Shown: positions 28,150 through 36,353, counted from the stretch's first letter. The stretch is 64,000 nt of DNA from Microbacterium paraoxydans (GCF_019056515.1 NZ_CP064873.1:62001-126000); one strand, 5' to 3'. Translations and numbers: made by a program. The notes: generated by a model not told the origin, from the letters alone.

Positions 28150-28281
28150 TCAGTATGGTGGGGTCGGTTTCGGCGACGTCGAACAGGCCCGTTCGCAGCC
28201 GGCGGCGCGAAGCTCGGCGGCCTGCGCGTCCGGGTTTTGCTCGCGCTTGGAGACTCGGGCGTAGCCGACTTCATGTGCCAT
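28150..28281 (-). pseudogene. Truncated serine recombinase (resolvase N-terminus)
   Basis: The frame starts MAHEVGYARVSKREQNPDAQ, the usual N-terminus of a Tn3-type resolvase/invertase with the catalytic Ser in YARVS. It stops after 43 residues. A typical resolvase has about 190 residues, and the expected following regions are absent; the sequence shifts into unrelated words after AAGCER. It is a remnant of an earlier mobile element near the left end of the island. Confidence 0.7.
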
Positions 28282-28507
28282 GCCGAAAACGGTACCTCTG
28301 CCGTTCCGGCGAGGATTGGTTTCGGCAGGGGGTTTCGGCGGATCGGTTCTCGGCGTGTCGTGCACCTGGTCTGTGGACTTGAGTGCTTCGTGGCGGTGGA
28401 CTTCGGTCATTCGCTGACGCACGCTTCAGCAGCTAGGGGGCTTTGCCCTCTGGGCGATTACCGTCGCTTGGCCGTCAGTCCTTGGTGAAGTCGTACGCCG
28501 CGAGTTC

Positions 28508-29398
28508 TTACAGGTGGGGGTCTGGTCGGAACAACACCTGTCCGGGGCTGTCCGGGCTGGTGAAGAGTCGGATACCGCGGTCTTCGGCGACGATGACCCC
28601 GTCGGCCTTGGTGGTGGTGAGGGCTTGCAGTCCTGTACCGAGCTCGCTGCCTGAGGCCCAATTGCCCGAGGGTGCTTGATACACGAGCTGTCCGTCGGTA
28701 CCTGCTCCGACGAGGCGTCCATCGCTGAACGCTGCGATGAGGACCATTCTCGGTGCTTCCGGCTCGAGGGTGAAGGTCCTGCCTCCGTCGCGGCTGATGT
28801 GCAAGCCGGTGGAGGTGGTCGCGTAGATTACGTCGGGGTCGGCGGGGTCGACGAGGATGTCCCATGCGTCGATGCCGGCGCCGTTGTTCCAGCTGTGTCC
28901 GCCGTCGTCGGAGCGGTGGACGATACCGAAGTTGTTCACGTAGATGCGGTTCGGGTCGCGGGGGCTGACGGTGAGGTCGTGGAAGTCGGCTTCACCTGCC
29001 AGTGAGACGTTCTGCCAGGTGTCACCGCCGTCGTCGGAACGGATGAGTCCGAGGTTGCCGGACCCGAAGTGGCCGGGACTGTTCTTGCCGGGGTGTCCAG
29101 AGGCGTAGAGCGCACCACCGGCGGCGGTGAATCCCATCGCGTCGAAGTCGTTTCCGGCGATGGGGCCGGTGAGTTCTGCATCGCGGGTGAGTGCGTCGAG
29201 TTGGTATATGCCGCCGTGACTGGCGATGAGGAGGCCGCCGGTGCCCGGGTTCTCGGCGAGCCCGTGAATGTGTTCGAGGGCGACCTGTGTGTCGTGATCA
29301 GGGTCGGTGGGCCCGATGCAACCGGTCAGGATCAACATCGCGGTGGTGGCGAGGGTGAGCGCGGTGACGGCGCGGCGATGGGCGGGATGGGCGGGCAT
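28508..29398 (-). CDS. F510_1955-type sialidase/BNR-repeat lipoprotein (copy 1)
   Basis: The 296-residue protein starts with a lipoprotein signal peptide with lipobox LTGC (Cys27). The rest is a beta-propeller with BNR/Asp-box-like units (RSDDGGDTWQ, RSDDGGHSWN, SRDGGRTF). This architecture is the F510_1955 glycosylhydrolase-like family often found in actinobacterial copper islands; an enzymatic activity is not established. The motif EHIHGLAENP near the mature N-terminus may bind metal. The start was fixed by GGAG six bases upstream. It is the last gene of a minus-strand copper module with a paralogue at 36,486. Confidence 0.85.
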   Translation of the reverse strand: MPAHPAHRRAVTALTLATTAMLILTGCIGPTDPDHDTQVALEHIHGLAENPGTGGLLIASHGGIYQLDALTRDAELTGPIAGNDFDAMGFTAAGGALYASGHPGKNSPGHFGSGNLGLIRSDDGGDTWQNVSLAGEADFHDLTVSPRDPNRIYVNNFGIVHRSDDGGHSWNNGAGIDAWDILVDPADPDVIYATTSTGLHISRDGGRTFTLEPEAPRMVLIAAFSDGRLVGAGTDGQLVYQAPSGNWASGSELGTGLQALTTTKADGVIVAEDRGIRLFTSPDSPGQVLFRPDPHL

Positions 29399-29424
29399 AT
29401 TTTCTCCAGGGCGCAGATGGGCGA

Positions 29425-29461
29425 CACCGGGTGGCCGTCTGTCGGGGACAGCCACCCGGTG
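29425..29461 (-). terminator. Hairpin after DUF305 gene (copy 1)
   Basis: Perfect 11-bp arms (CACCGGGTGGC at 29425-29435 and its complement at 29451-29461) lie 14 bases after the DUF305 stop on the minus strand and 26 bases before the next gene start. It may act as a terminator or processing signal between the two genes. Confidence 0.65.
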
Positions 29462-29475
29462 GGGAGGGGACATGC

Positions 29476-30072
29476 TCACCGTTGGGTGAGCATGTCCTCC
29501 ATCTGCGCGATCTCGGCTTCCTGGTCGTCGACGATCTTCTGCGCGAGGGCGAGAGCGTCGGGGTTCTCACCCTCGTTCAGCTCGGTCTGCGCCATGTCAA
29601 TAGCACCCTCGTGGTGGACGATCATCTGCTCGAGGAACAGCGTGGAAGCGGTCTCGCCGTCGGCTTCTTCGAGGGCCGTCATGTCCTCTTCGGACATCAT
29701 CCCGTCGCTGTGGTCCATGCCTCCCATGCCGGTGTCCTGTCCCCAGGTTTCTAGCCACTGGTTCATGGTCTCGATCTCGGGGGTCTGGGCGGCTTTGATG
29801 TCCTCGGCGAGGGCGGCGACTTCCGCATCGACATCGTCCTTGGCCAGCAGCGTGTCGGACATCTCGATGGCCTGCTGGTGGTGCATCGCCATGCCCATCG
29901 CGAAGGAGACGTCCGCGTCGTTGAACGTCGCGTCGCTCGCATCGGCGGTCGCGCTGCTGCTGTGGTCCATGCCTTCCATGTCGCTGCTGCCGGCGGTGGT
30001 GTCACCGCATCCGGCGAGGACGAGCGCCCCGGCGAGGAGGCCGGCGCTGACGGTGAGAGTGCGGAACTTCAT
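29476..30072 (-). CDS. DUF305 lipoprotein (copy 1)
   Basis: The 198-residue protein is a DUF305 protein with a lipobox LAGC (Cys22), so it is attached outside the membrane. It has two DUF305 repeats, each with a His-His pair (GMAMHHQQAI and MIVHHEGAI), and Met-rich stretches DMEGMDHS and MGGMDHSDGMM, all suited to copper binding. DUF305 proteins are ferritin-like helical proteins of copper and silver resistance loci. The start MKFRTL was chosen from the signal peptide; the longer frame has no fitting start. It lies between the F510_1955-type and DUF6153 genes. Confidence 0.92.
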   Translation of the reverse strand: MKFRTLTVSAGLLAGALVLAGCGDTTAGSSDMEGMDHSSSATADASDATFNDADVSFAMGMAMHHQQAIEMSDTLLAKDDVDAEVAALAEDIKAAQTPEIETMNQWLETWGQDTGMGGMDHSDGMMSEEDMTALEEADGETASTLFLEQMIVHHEGAIDMAQTELNEGENPDALALAQKIVDDQEAEIAQMEDMLTQR

Positions 30073-30147
30073 GATTACTCCAATGTCGTGAGGTGGGCGT
30101 GTGCGGGCGCGTGAAAGCGCCCCGTGTCTGCGAGGGGCAAACACAGT

Positions 30148-30597
30148 TCACGTACGACTGATGGAGAGGACGGTCAGGTTCGGCGGGCGGACCGGTGCCC
30201 GCACCACTGGATACGTAGCGGGTGGCACGATGGCGGTCCGAGGGAGGAGGAAACCCGGCCCGGGGCGGATGGTGAGGACGATCGCTGCGGCGAGGAGCGC
30301 GAGCACGCACGCCATGAATCCCATGGCGTCCATATCGCCCGCGCACCCATCTCCATCAGAGCAGGGCGCCGCGGCACCGGGCTGTGCCGTCACGGGGGTT
30401 GCATCGTGAGTCCCGCTGTCGTGGTGCGTGATGTGTGCGCCAGCGGTGACGGCTGCGTGGTGTGCCGGGCCGGTGCTGAGCACGTGCATGCCGAGCAGTC
30501 CGATCAGCACGCCGAGCACCAGCGTGGAGGTGAACAGGACAGCGCGCAGCAGCGACGGGCGCCGGTTCATCCAGCGACGCGGTTCCGTTGCCCGCAT
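30148..30597 (-). CDS. DUF6153-like His-rich membrane protein (copy 1)
   Basis: The 149-residue protein has an N-terminal membrane segment, a His/Met/Asp-rich loop (AHHAAVTAGAHITHHDSGTHD), a second segment (MACVLALLAAAIVL) and a short tail ending LTVLSISRT. The ATG at 30597 was selected because AAGGAGG lies seven bases upstream. The same architecture and tail recur at 38,162 and 45,846. These proteins sit in copper islands and resemble DUF6153; their role is unknown, but the loop suggests extracytoplasmic metal binding. Confidence 0.82.
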   Translation of the reverse strand: MRATEPRRWMNRRPSLLRAVLFTSTLVLGVLIGLLGMHVLSTGPAHHAAVTAGAHITHHDSGTHDATPVTAQPGAAAPCSDGDGCAGDMDAMGFMACVLALLAAAIVLTIRPGPGFLLPRTAIVPPATYPVVRAPVRPPNLTVLSISRT

Positions 30598-30643
30598 GCG
30601 ACGTCCTCCTTCCTGCACGACGGGACCCTACAGAGCTGTCCTG

Positions 30644-31237
30644 TCAGCTCCCCTGAAGTACCGCGCTAGGGGTGACGTCGGGGCGCAGGTCGAGCCGGCG
30701 CAGCAGCTGCGCGTTGAGGGCGACGACGATCGTCGATAGCGACATCAGGATCGCACCGACCGACATCGGCAGCACGAAACCGACCGGGGCGAGGATGCCC
30801 GCCGCCAGCGGTACGGAGATGAGGTTGTACCCCGCCGCCCACCACAGGTTCTGCTTCATCTTCCGGTAGCTCGCCCGCGACAGCTCCATCACCGTCAGCA
30901 CGGAACGCGGGTCGTCGCTGGCGAGGATGACGGTGTAGCCGGCCTCGTCAACGGCCACGCGGACGGCGTCGAGGCGCAGCGGAGCGCTGCTGTGAACGGT
31001 GACAGTCGATACCCCACCGGCATTCAGGTCAACGCTCACCTGCTCGACCTCGTCGAGGGCAGAGAGTTCTTCGGTGACGCTACTCACGCAGTGCCCGCAC
31101 GTCATACCCTCCACCAGAATCTGCGTCGTCGCCCCGGCCGGCGCGGCGGTCTTCTGCGCGGGCGCTTCCGGGGCCGCGCAGCAACTGCACCCGGCACCGG
31201 AGTCCTTCAGTCCCAGTTCGACACGTTCAATCGTCAT
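30644..31237 (-). CDS. In-frame CopZ-CopA chimera (collapsed copper ATPase)
   Basis: Residues 1-102 match the CopZ-like protein at 40,947: a Cys-rich start (GCSCCAAP) and a heavy-metal-associated domain with GMTCGHC. From about residue 103 (near base 30,930) the sequence becomes the last ~95 residues of a CopB-type ATPase ([20 protein letters not shown] and two membrane segments). The ATPase lacks its channel CPH, phosphorylated Asp and nucleotide sites, so it cannot pump. The likely origin is a deletion joining two adjacent genes. The open frame and ribosome site AGAGGA suggest it is still translated, perhaps as a membrane-tethered copper-binding protein. Confidence 0.85.
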   Translation of the reverse strand: MTIERVELGLKDSGAGCSCCAAPEAPAQKTAAPAGATTQILVEGMTCGHCVSSVTEELSALDEVEQVSVDLNAGGVSTVTVHSSAPLRLDAVRVAVDEAGYTVILASDDPRSVLTVMELSRASYRKMKQNLWWAAGYNLISVPLAAGILAPVGFVLPMSVGAILMSLSTIVVALNAQLLRRLDLRPDVTPSAVLQGS

Positions 31238-31261
31238 CAAGGATTCCTCTCGTCGGAATGG

Positions 31262-31552
31262 TCAGGAGCGCACAAGCCGGGCGATCGCAGCGTTCGCCTC
31301 GCGGACTTTCTCCTCCGCCACCGCCCCGCCCTGCGCGGTGGCCTCGGCAACGCAGTGGCTGAGATGATCACCGAGTAGCGAAAGGGCGACAGCCTCGAGC
31401 GCCTTCGTCGCCGCGGACACCTGAGTGAGGATGTCGATGCAGTAGTCGTCGTTCTCCACCATCCGTGCGATGCCCTGCACCTGACCCTCCGCCCGACGCA
31501 ACCGTTTCAACAGCGCGCCCTTGTTATCCGCATACCCGTGCATGGCGGTCAT
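31262..31552 (-). CDS. csoR: CsoR-type copper-sensing repressor (copy 1)
   Basis: The 96-residue helical protein has the CsoR Cu(I) site Cys38-His63-Cys67 (DDYCID and GDHLSHC), the same spacing as M. tuberculosis CsoR. It is the first gene of the minus-strand copper module and starts immediately after a perfect CsoR-like operator. With a TATAGT -10 seven bases before the ATG, the transcript would be leaderless. It should release DNA on binding Cu(I), inducing the module and perhaps the divergent storage gene. Confidence 0.93.
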   Translation of the reverse strand: MTAMHGYADNKGALLKRLRRAEGQVQGIARMVENDDYCIDILTQVSAATKALEAVALSLLGDHLSHCVAEATAQGGAVAEEKVREANAAIARLVRS

Positions 31553-31554
31553 AC

Positions 31555-31573
31555 TATACCCGAGGGGGGTATA
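31555..31573. promoter_or_regulatory. CsoR operator between csoR and the copper-storage gene
   Basis: The dyad TATACCC-N5-GGGTATA has perfect 7-bp arms (31555-31561 and 31567-31573), matching the GC-flanked TA pattern of CsoR sites. It overlaps the -10 of csoR and lies 80 bases upstream of the divergent Csp3-like gene. Confidence 0.8.
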
Positions 31574-31652
31574 TCAACCCCCTTCGGTGCACCCCCTTCC
31601 TCGCCCTAGCGTCACCTGCGCCGGGGAGAGCCCCGGGGAAGGGGAAACAGTC

Positions 31653-32057
31653 ATGACTGTCGCAGATCAGATGCTCGCCACCCATCCGAAGGTCGGCTCC
31701 GCCGCAGCACAGGACACACTGCTGCGCTGTATCGAGGCGTGCGTGGAATGCGCGCAGGCGTGTACCGCCTGCGCCGACGCGTGCCTCGGAGAGGACATGG
31801 TCGCCGAGCTGGTCACGTGCATCCGCAGAAACGCTGACTGTGCCGATATCTGCGCGGCCACGGGCGCAGTACTCTCCCGGCAGACCGAGCCCGACGCGGC
31901 GACCGTCCGCGCGCTCCTCGAAGCGTGCCGCATGGCCTGCGCGTCCTGCGCGTCCGAGTGTGAGCAGCACGCCGACATGCACGAACACTGCCGGGTGTGC
32001 GCCGAGTCCTGCCGCCGCTGCGAGCAGGCGTGTGCCGACCTGCTGGCCGCGCTGTAA
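31653..32057 (+). CDS. Csp3-like four-helix-bundle copper storage protein
   Basis: The 134-residue protein is cytosolic (no signal) and contains 18 cysteines, most as CxxC or CxxxC pairs along four predicted helices (for example CIEACVECAQACTACADAC and CRVCAESCRRCEQAC). This is the DUF326/Csp fold, in which cysteines lining a four-helix bundle hold many Cu(I) ions. The ATG at 31653 was chosen with AAGGGG upstream. Divergent placement from csoR across a CsoR operator suggests copper induction. The number of cysteines matches the Csp3 group known in bacteria. Confidence 0.9.
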   Translation: MTVADQMLATHPKVGSAAAQDTLLRCIEACVECAQACTACADACLGEDMVAELVTCIRRNADCADICAATGAVLSRQTEPDAATVRALLEACRMACASCASECEQHADMHEHCRVCAESCRRCEQACADLLAAL

Positions 32058-32198
32058 CCCGCCGCCGCGCCACAACCCAGGGTGCTGCTGAGCAGCAGCG
32101 CGCTCGTCGCACCACCAACCTCACGGGCGGCGCATCGCCGACGACCGCTTGCCCCGTCCTCAGCGCCCGCGCCCGCCACCGATTGCACCAGGAGAACC

Positions 32199-32828
32199 AT
32201 GACTTCCAACGAGCAGCACGGAACGCACGCCCACCAGAACCCTCAGGGTAGTGATCACTCGAAGGAGAGCAAGCACGGCTCCGGCGGGCACTCATGGAAG
32301 ATGTACCTGCGGTTCGGGGCGATGATCCTCACCGGCATGGTCGTCATGTACTGGGTGATGTTCGTCGGCTCCTGGGAATGGAGCCACGTCCGCTTCAGCG
32401 AGAGTCGCGTGTTCATGGCCCTCACCATGGGCGGCACCATGGGGTTGGTGATGCTGGCCTGGATGCTCAACATGTACAAGAACACCAAGGCGAACATCGC
32501 CGTCGTCGCCGCCAGCGTGCTGCTCATCGGCGGCGGGATAGCCTTCGACCGCAGCCAGATCACCGTCGACGACACCGACTGGATGAGCGCGATGATCCCT
32601 CACCACTCGCTTGCCATCACCCGCTCCGAGCGGGCCCAGATCCAGGATGTCCGCGTCTGCGAACTCGCCGCCGAGATCAGCAAGGCGCAGCGGAACGAGA
32701 TCCTCGAGATGGACTGGCTGATCGACGACATCCAGCGCAACGGCGTCGCCGACACCGTGGAGGAAGCGGAGGCGCGGCCCGCGCCCACCTTCGACCGGAC
32801 GGCGCAACGCCAGTGCCCCACCCAGTAA
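32199..32828 (+). CDS. Membrane-anchored DUF305 protein
   Basis: The 209-residue protein has a His-rich cytoplasmic-like start (GTHAHQNPQGSDHSKESKHG), three membrane segments (about residues 36-58, 72-92 and 100-116) and a C-terminal DUF305-type half with SAMIPHHSLAI. It differs from the two lipoprotein DUF305 proteins in this island by being integral. AGGAGA lies seven bases upstream of the start. It follows the Csp3-like gene on the same strand and is probably co-regulated by CsoR. Confidence 0.82.
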   Translation: MTSNEQHGTHAHQNPQGSDHSKESKHGSGGHSWKMYLRFGAMILTGMVVMYWVMFVGSWEWSHVRFSESRVFMALTMGGTMGLVMLAWMLNMYKNTKANIAVVAASVLLIGGGIAFDRSQITVDDTDWMSAMIPHHSLAITRSERAQIQDVRVCELAAEISKAQRNEILEMDWLIDDIQRNGVADTVEEAEARPAPTFDRTAQRQCPTQ

Positions 32829-32832
32829 CCAG

Positions 32833-32866
32833 GGCGTCTCACAAAACAAAAGCTTTTCAAGACGCC
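32833..32866 (+). terminator. Hairpin after membrane DUF305 gene
   Basis: Perfect 7-bp arms (GGCGTCT at 32833-32839 and its complement at 32860-32866) enclose an AT-rich loop with AAAAGCTTTT. It lies four bases after the DUF305 stop and fits a terminator. Confidence 0.6.
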
Positions 32867-32994
32867 TCTGACATCCCGTGGGTTGAGCACCGCGACCGGC
32901 GTGCTTCCGGCATGCAGGGTGTCTCGGGAACTCGTCTCAACGAGAATTGTCTCAGCACTGTCCCTGGTGAGGGTTTTCGAGTCAGAATGATCGG

Positions 32995-33591
32995 GTGAGG
33001 CTTCTCGGATACACCCGCGTAAGCACGGCGGCCCAGGATGCGCAGCTTCAGCTCGACGCGCTCATCGGCGCCGGCGTGCAGAGACGAGATGTGTTCTCGG
33101 ATGTCACCTCCGGAAGTCGTGCGGCGGTTGAGCGGCCCGGCATGAAGCGTCTCCTCAACTACGCGGAGGCAGACGACACGGTCGTGGTGTGGAGGGTGGA
33201 CCGGTTGGGGCGCTCCCTGATCGATGTTCTCAACACGGTGAATCTCTTGCGCGAACGTGACGTTCATGTGCGATCGATTTCCGATGGCATCGATCCGGCG
33301 ACGTCGACGGGGCGGTTGATGCTGAACATGCTCGCCACCCTCGCCGAGTACGAACGCGAGCTCATCGTCGAACGGGTCAATGCGGGCATTGCAGCCGCCC
33401 GCCAGAACGGCACGAAGTTCGGCCGGCCCGCTTCCGATCCGGCCGTGATCGCCGAGAAGCTCCAGGTCGTCGCCGACGCACGCAAACGCGGCCGCACTGC
33501 AGAAGACGCAGCCCGGCTCGTCGGGTGGAGCCGAGCGACCCTGTACCGGCACCAGCGAATCCACGCCCCGCGCGAGCACGTCCCGATGTAG
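32995..33591 (+). CDS. Serine recombinase / resolvase
   Basis: The 198-residue protein is a full-length resolvase-invertase: N-terminal catalytic domain with Ser10 in GYTRVST, conserved DRLGRSLIDVL and TSTGRLMLNMLATLAEYER, and a C-terminal HTH (AARLVGWSRATLYRHQ). The start is GTG. In Tn552-type transposons it resolves cointegrates at a nearby res site; the repeats just upstream may be that site. Confidence 0.93.
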   Translation: MRLLGYTRVSTAAQDAQLQLDALIGAGVQRRDVFSDVTSGSRAAVERPGMKRLLNYAEADDTVVVWRVDRLGRSLIDVLNTVNLLRERDVHVRSISDGIDPATSTGRLMLNMLATLAEYERELIVERVNAGIAAARQNGTKFGRPASDPAVIAEKLQVVADARKRGRTAEDAARLVGWSRATLYRHQRIHAPREHVPM

Positions 33592-33596
33592 ATGTC

Positions 33597-34982
33597 ATGG
33601 ATGGCCAGGAAAGGTGGCGGTTGCTTCGACTGCACGTCGAAGACCAGGTGCCCCTCGCGGCGATCGCCCGCGGCACGGGAGTCAGCACCCGCACACTGCA
33701 GCGCTGGCACCACCTCTACCGAGCCGGAGGGATTTCCGCCCTCGACCCGCACACTCGCGCCGACGCCGGAAAAAGGCGCACTGCTCCTGACACCGTGGCG
33801 TTCGTCGAGTGGCTCGCGCTGACCAAGCCCCGCCCCAGCCTGGCAACCCTGCATCGACTCACCGCCGAGTTTGCACGACTCCACGAGCTTTCCGCGCCAA
33901 GCTATGCCACCGTGCGAGAGATCGTGCTCTCCCTCGATCCCGCCCTTGTCACTCTGGCCCTCGATGGGCCCAAGTCATACCGAGACCGGCACGAGCTCGT
34001 ATACCGGCGCCGCGCTGAACGACCGAACCAGATCTGGCAGGCTGACCACACCGAACTCGACATCCTCATCGCCGGAGCGGACGGGAAACCTGACCGACCC
34101 TGGCTAACAACGGTGCTGGATGACTACTCCCGCGCTATCTGCGGGTACACCGTCTTCACCGGCGCACCCTCCGCCCTCAACACCGCGCTCGCACTGAGGC
34201 AAGCGATCTGGCGCAAAACCGATCCCGCATGGGCGATGTGCGGGCTCCCTGACATCCTCCACGTCGACCACGGCTCCGACTTCACCAGCCGCCATCTCGA
34301 ACGCACCGCGGTCGCGCTGCACTTCCGCATCATTCACTCCGCTGTCGCCCGCCCTCAGGGGCGCGGGAAGATCGAGCGGTTCTTCGGCACCATCAACACC
34401 GAACTCCTCGCCACCCTGCCCGGCCACCTCGGCCCTAACCACCGCTCGCCCCGACCCGCACTCGACCTCCCCGCCCTAGACCGCGCTATCGGCTCGTTCG
34501 TCACCACATACAACGAACGACCCCACCGCGAACTCGGCACCTCCCCTCGAGACGCATGGATTGCGGACGGCTGGCTGCCGCGAATGCCGGACACCCTCGA
34601 CGACCTCGACGGGCTCCTCCTCACCGTTCCAAAGAACCGGGTGGTGCAACGCGACGGCATACATTTCCAGGGCCAGCGCTACCTTGCACCCACCCTCGCA
34701 CCCTTCGTCGGGCGCACCGTCACCATCCGCTACGACCCCCGCGACATCTCCGAAGTTCGCGTCTACGACCACGACTCGTTTATTTGCATCGCCGTCGACG
34801 AAGCCCACCCGAACCTCCGACTCAGCCTCCGCGACGTCGAAACTGCTCGCCGCGCACGCCGCCGCGAACTGCGCCGTGCGATCAACGACCGCATCCCCAC
34901 CACAGCTCCTCGGGAAGAGCCACGGGAAGCACCGCCCCCGCGCCGACGGCCGCGGCTGCGCACCTATGAAGAGGACGACTGA
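33597..34982 (+). CDS. DDE transposase, Tn552/Mu (TniA/p480) type
   Basis: The 461-residue protein starts with an HTH region (residues 1-60) and has a retroviral-integrase-type core. The catalytic triad is Asp150 (WQADHTELD), Asp224 (HVDHGSDF) and Glu260 (GKIERFFG), with 35 residues between the second and third, as expected. A Mu-type C-terminal barrel and basic tail follow. ATG 33597 was chosen because it follows the resolvase stop; the longer frame overlaps the resolvase. It is coupled to the ATPase by a TGATG overlap. Confidence 0.92.
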   Translation: MDGQERWRLLRLHVEDQVPLAAIARGTGVSTRTLQRWHHLYRAGGISALDPHTRADAGKRRTAPDTVAFVEWLALTKPRPSLATLHRLTAEFARLHELSAPSYATVREIVLSLDPALVTLALDGPKSYRDRHELVYRRRAERPNQIWQADHTELDILIAGADGKPDRPWLTTVLDDYSRAICGYTVFTGAPSALNTALALRQAIWRKTDPAWAMCGLPDILHVDHGSDFTSRHLERTAVALHFRIIHSAVARPQGRGKIERFFGTINTELLATLPGHLGPNHRSPRPALDLPALDRAIGSFVTTYNERPHRELGTSPRDAWIADGWLPRMPDTLDDLDGLLLTVPKNRVVQRDGIHFQGQRYLAPTLAPFVGRTVTIRYDPRDISEVRVYDHDSFICIAVDEAHPNLRLSLRDVETARRARRRELRRAINDRIPTTAPREEPREAPPPRRRPRLRTYEEDD

Positions 34983-35788
34983 TGAGCGAAGCATTCATCA
35001 TCACCAAGGAACACCGCCGCTTCCGAGAGTTCGCGAACGCCGTCCGCAAAGAGCACACCATCGGCATCTGCCACGGCGACGCGGGCGTCGGGAAGACTAA
35101 CTCCGCTCGCCGTTACGCGAACTGGGATGCGCTTGAACCCTTCCTCATGCGATGGGGACCACGCGGCGACGATGACGCGAAACACTATGCACTCGCCAAC
35201 CGTTCGCGCGCCGTCTTCTACACCCCCGAGGTTCTCTGCCGACCCAAGGACCTCATGCATGACATTGAACGCTGGGAAAGCAAGGTCGGCGTCTGTGCGG
35301 ACGAACACCTCCGCACCCTCGATCCCGAACCTCTCCCGCCCGGACGCTCCGCACATCTCGTCGAACTGCTCATCATCGACGAAGCCGAGCGACTCACTGC
35401 CACCGCCCTAGAGCTACTTCGCGACAAACACGACCGCACCCACATCGCGATCATCCTCATCGGCATGCCCGGCATCGACCAGCGCTTCCGCCACTACCCC
35501 CAGCTCTACAGCCGCCTCGGTTTCTCCCACCACTACCGCTCCCTCGCGCGAGACGAGCTGCTCTTCGTCCTCGACCGCCACTGGAAACGGCTTGGGCGCA
35601 CTCTCGATCCTGACGACTTCACCGACGCTCAAGCCATCGCCGCGATCGAGCGCATCACCCGTGGAAACTTCCGCCTCCTCGAGCGACTCTTCCCCCAGAT
35701 CATCCGCGTCCTCAAGATCAACGACCTTGAGACCATCACCGACGATGTCGTAGAAGCTGCCGCTAGCGTCCTCGTCATCGGCACCTAG
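34982..35788 (+). CDS. Transposition ATP-binding protein, Tn552 p271 / TniB type
   Basis: The 268-residue AAA protein has Walker A GDAGVGKTN (residues 32-40) and Walker B ELLIIDEAERL. It is the partner ATPase for the DDE transposase, selecting or activating target DNA. The start overlaps the transposase stop. Its length is almost that of Tn552 p271. Confidence 0.92.
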   Translation: MSEAFIITKEHRRFREFANAVRKEHTIGICHGDAGVGKTNSARRYANWDALEPFLMRWGPRGDDDAKHYALANRSRAVFYTPEVLCRPKDLMHDIERWESKVGVCADEHLRTLDPEPLPPGRSAHLVELLIIDEAERLTATALELLRDKHDRTHIAIILIGMPGIDQRFRHYPQLYSRLGFSHHYRSLARDELLFVLDRHWKRLGRTLDPDDFTDAQAIAAIERITRGNFRLLERLFPQIIRVLKINDLETITDDVVEAAASVLVIGT

Positions 35789-35864
35789 CGACATCGAACG
35801 GTCTCAGAAAACCGCCGTGCATCACCCAACTCCACACACCTGGTCGTCGACGTCGACGAGGCCA

Positions 35865-35879
35865 CCGAAAACGATCGTT
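35865..35879 (-). repeat. AACGATYGTTTTYGG motif, copy 1
   Basis: On the minus strand this 15-base word reads AACGATCGTTTTCGG. It occurs at the edge between the Tn552-like element and the second copper module. Related copies lie at 41785 and 45757, also at module edges. Confidence 0.5.
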
Positions 35880-36075
35880 ATCGGCGGGGCTGGTCTGGCC
35901 CTGGTCGCGGCTGATTCCGCTCGGCGCGAAGCTGAGCTTCTACTCGGTCTCGCGCTCTCCGTTCGGTGCGGTCCGCTCGCAGGATCGATCGGATGACGAA
36001 CCAGAAGAACCCGGCGATCCCTATCGTGGGGATGATGGACCAGACGGCGTTGACCCAGTAGTTGTCGAGGGCCAT
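35878..36075 (-). CDS. Small single-span membrane protein
   Basis: The 65-residue protein has a short N-terminus, one strong membrane segment (WSIIPTIGIAGFFWFVI, residues 12-28) and a charged, Arg-rich cytoplasmic tail. I do not assign a family, although small proteins with this appearance are common in actinobacteria. It is the last gene of the minus-strand copper module. Confidence 0.6.
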   Translation of the reverse strand: MALDNYWVNAVWSIIPTIGIAGFFWFVIRSILRADRTERRARDRVEAQLRAERNQPRPGPDQPRR

Positions 36076-36353
36076 GCGTTGTTCCTTGGTGGTTCGCGCC
36101 AGATGAGGGCGGCTCCGATGATGGCGAGGACGACCGCTGTTTCGGAGCTCCCGACGGTGGAGGTCCAGAACGAACTCGCGGTGGTCGTCAGGTCGATGGT
36201 GAAGTGGGTGGCGAACAACACAGCCGCCAGCAAGACGATGAGTGTCCCAAGCCGCACGAGCCGACGATGCCGCTGGAGGGGAGATCGTCGGGCCGAGAGG
36301 CGGTTACCCGTGGGCTGTTTGGTCCGGTGTGGTGTGAGGTGGTGGAGGTTCAC
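36021..36353 (-). CDS. Small two-span membrane protein
   Basis: The 110-residue protein has a basic head and two membrane segments (LGTLIVLLAAVLFATHFTI and AVVLAIIGAALIW). It overlaps the next gene by 55 bases at its 3' end, so its last ~18 residues may not be conserved. The start overlaps the stop of the 38-residue gene upstream (ATGA), supporting translation. Function unknown. Confidence 0.5.
   Translation of the reverse strand: MNLHHLTPHRTKQPTGNRLSARRSPLQRHRRLVRLGTLIVLLAAVLFATHFTIDLTTTASSFWTSTVGSSETAVVLAIIGAALIWREPPRNNAWPSTTTGSTPSGPSSPR

Larger units (their letters stand above)
32870..35870. mobile_element. Tn552-like transposon (resolvase, DDE transposase, AAA ATPase)
   Basis: Three consecutive + strand genes form the Tn552 set: a serine resolvase, a Mu/Tn7-type DDE transposase (461 residues) and an AAA ATPase (268 residues); the Tn552 proteins are of very similar size. 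Repeated GTCTC words before the resolvase (32,919-32,960) and GTCTCAG after the ATPase (around 35,801) suggest end-binding sites. An imperfect match of GGTTTTC at 32,973 and, inverted, near 35,808 may be the true ends. Exact boundaries are not resolved. It lies between the two copper modules. Confidence 0.7.

Noticed and set aside
27174..28274. A 366-residue EamA protein with a long N-terminal extension
   Set aside because: Residues before ALNSAER are island sequence without membrane segments; the true N-terminal half is beyond the right end of the island.
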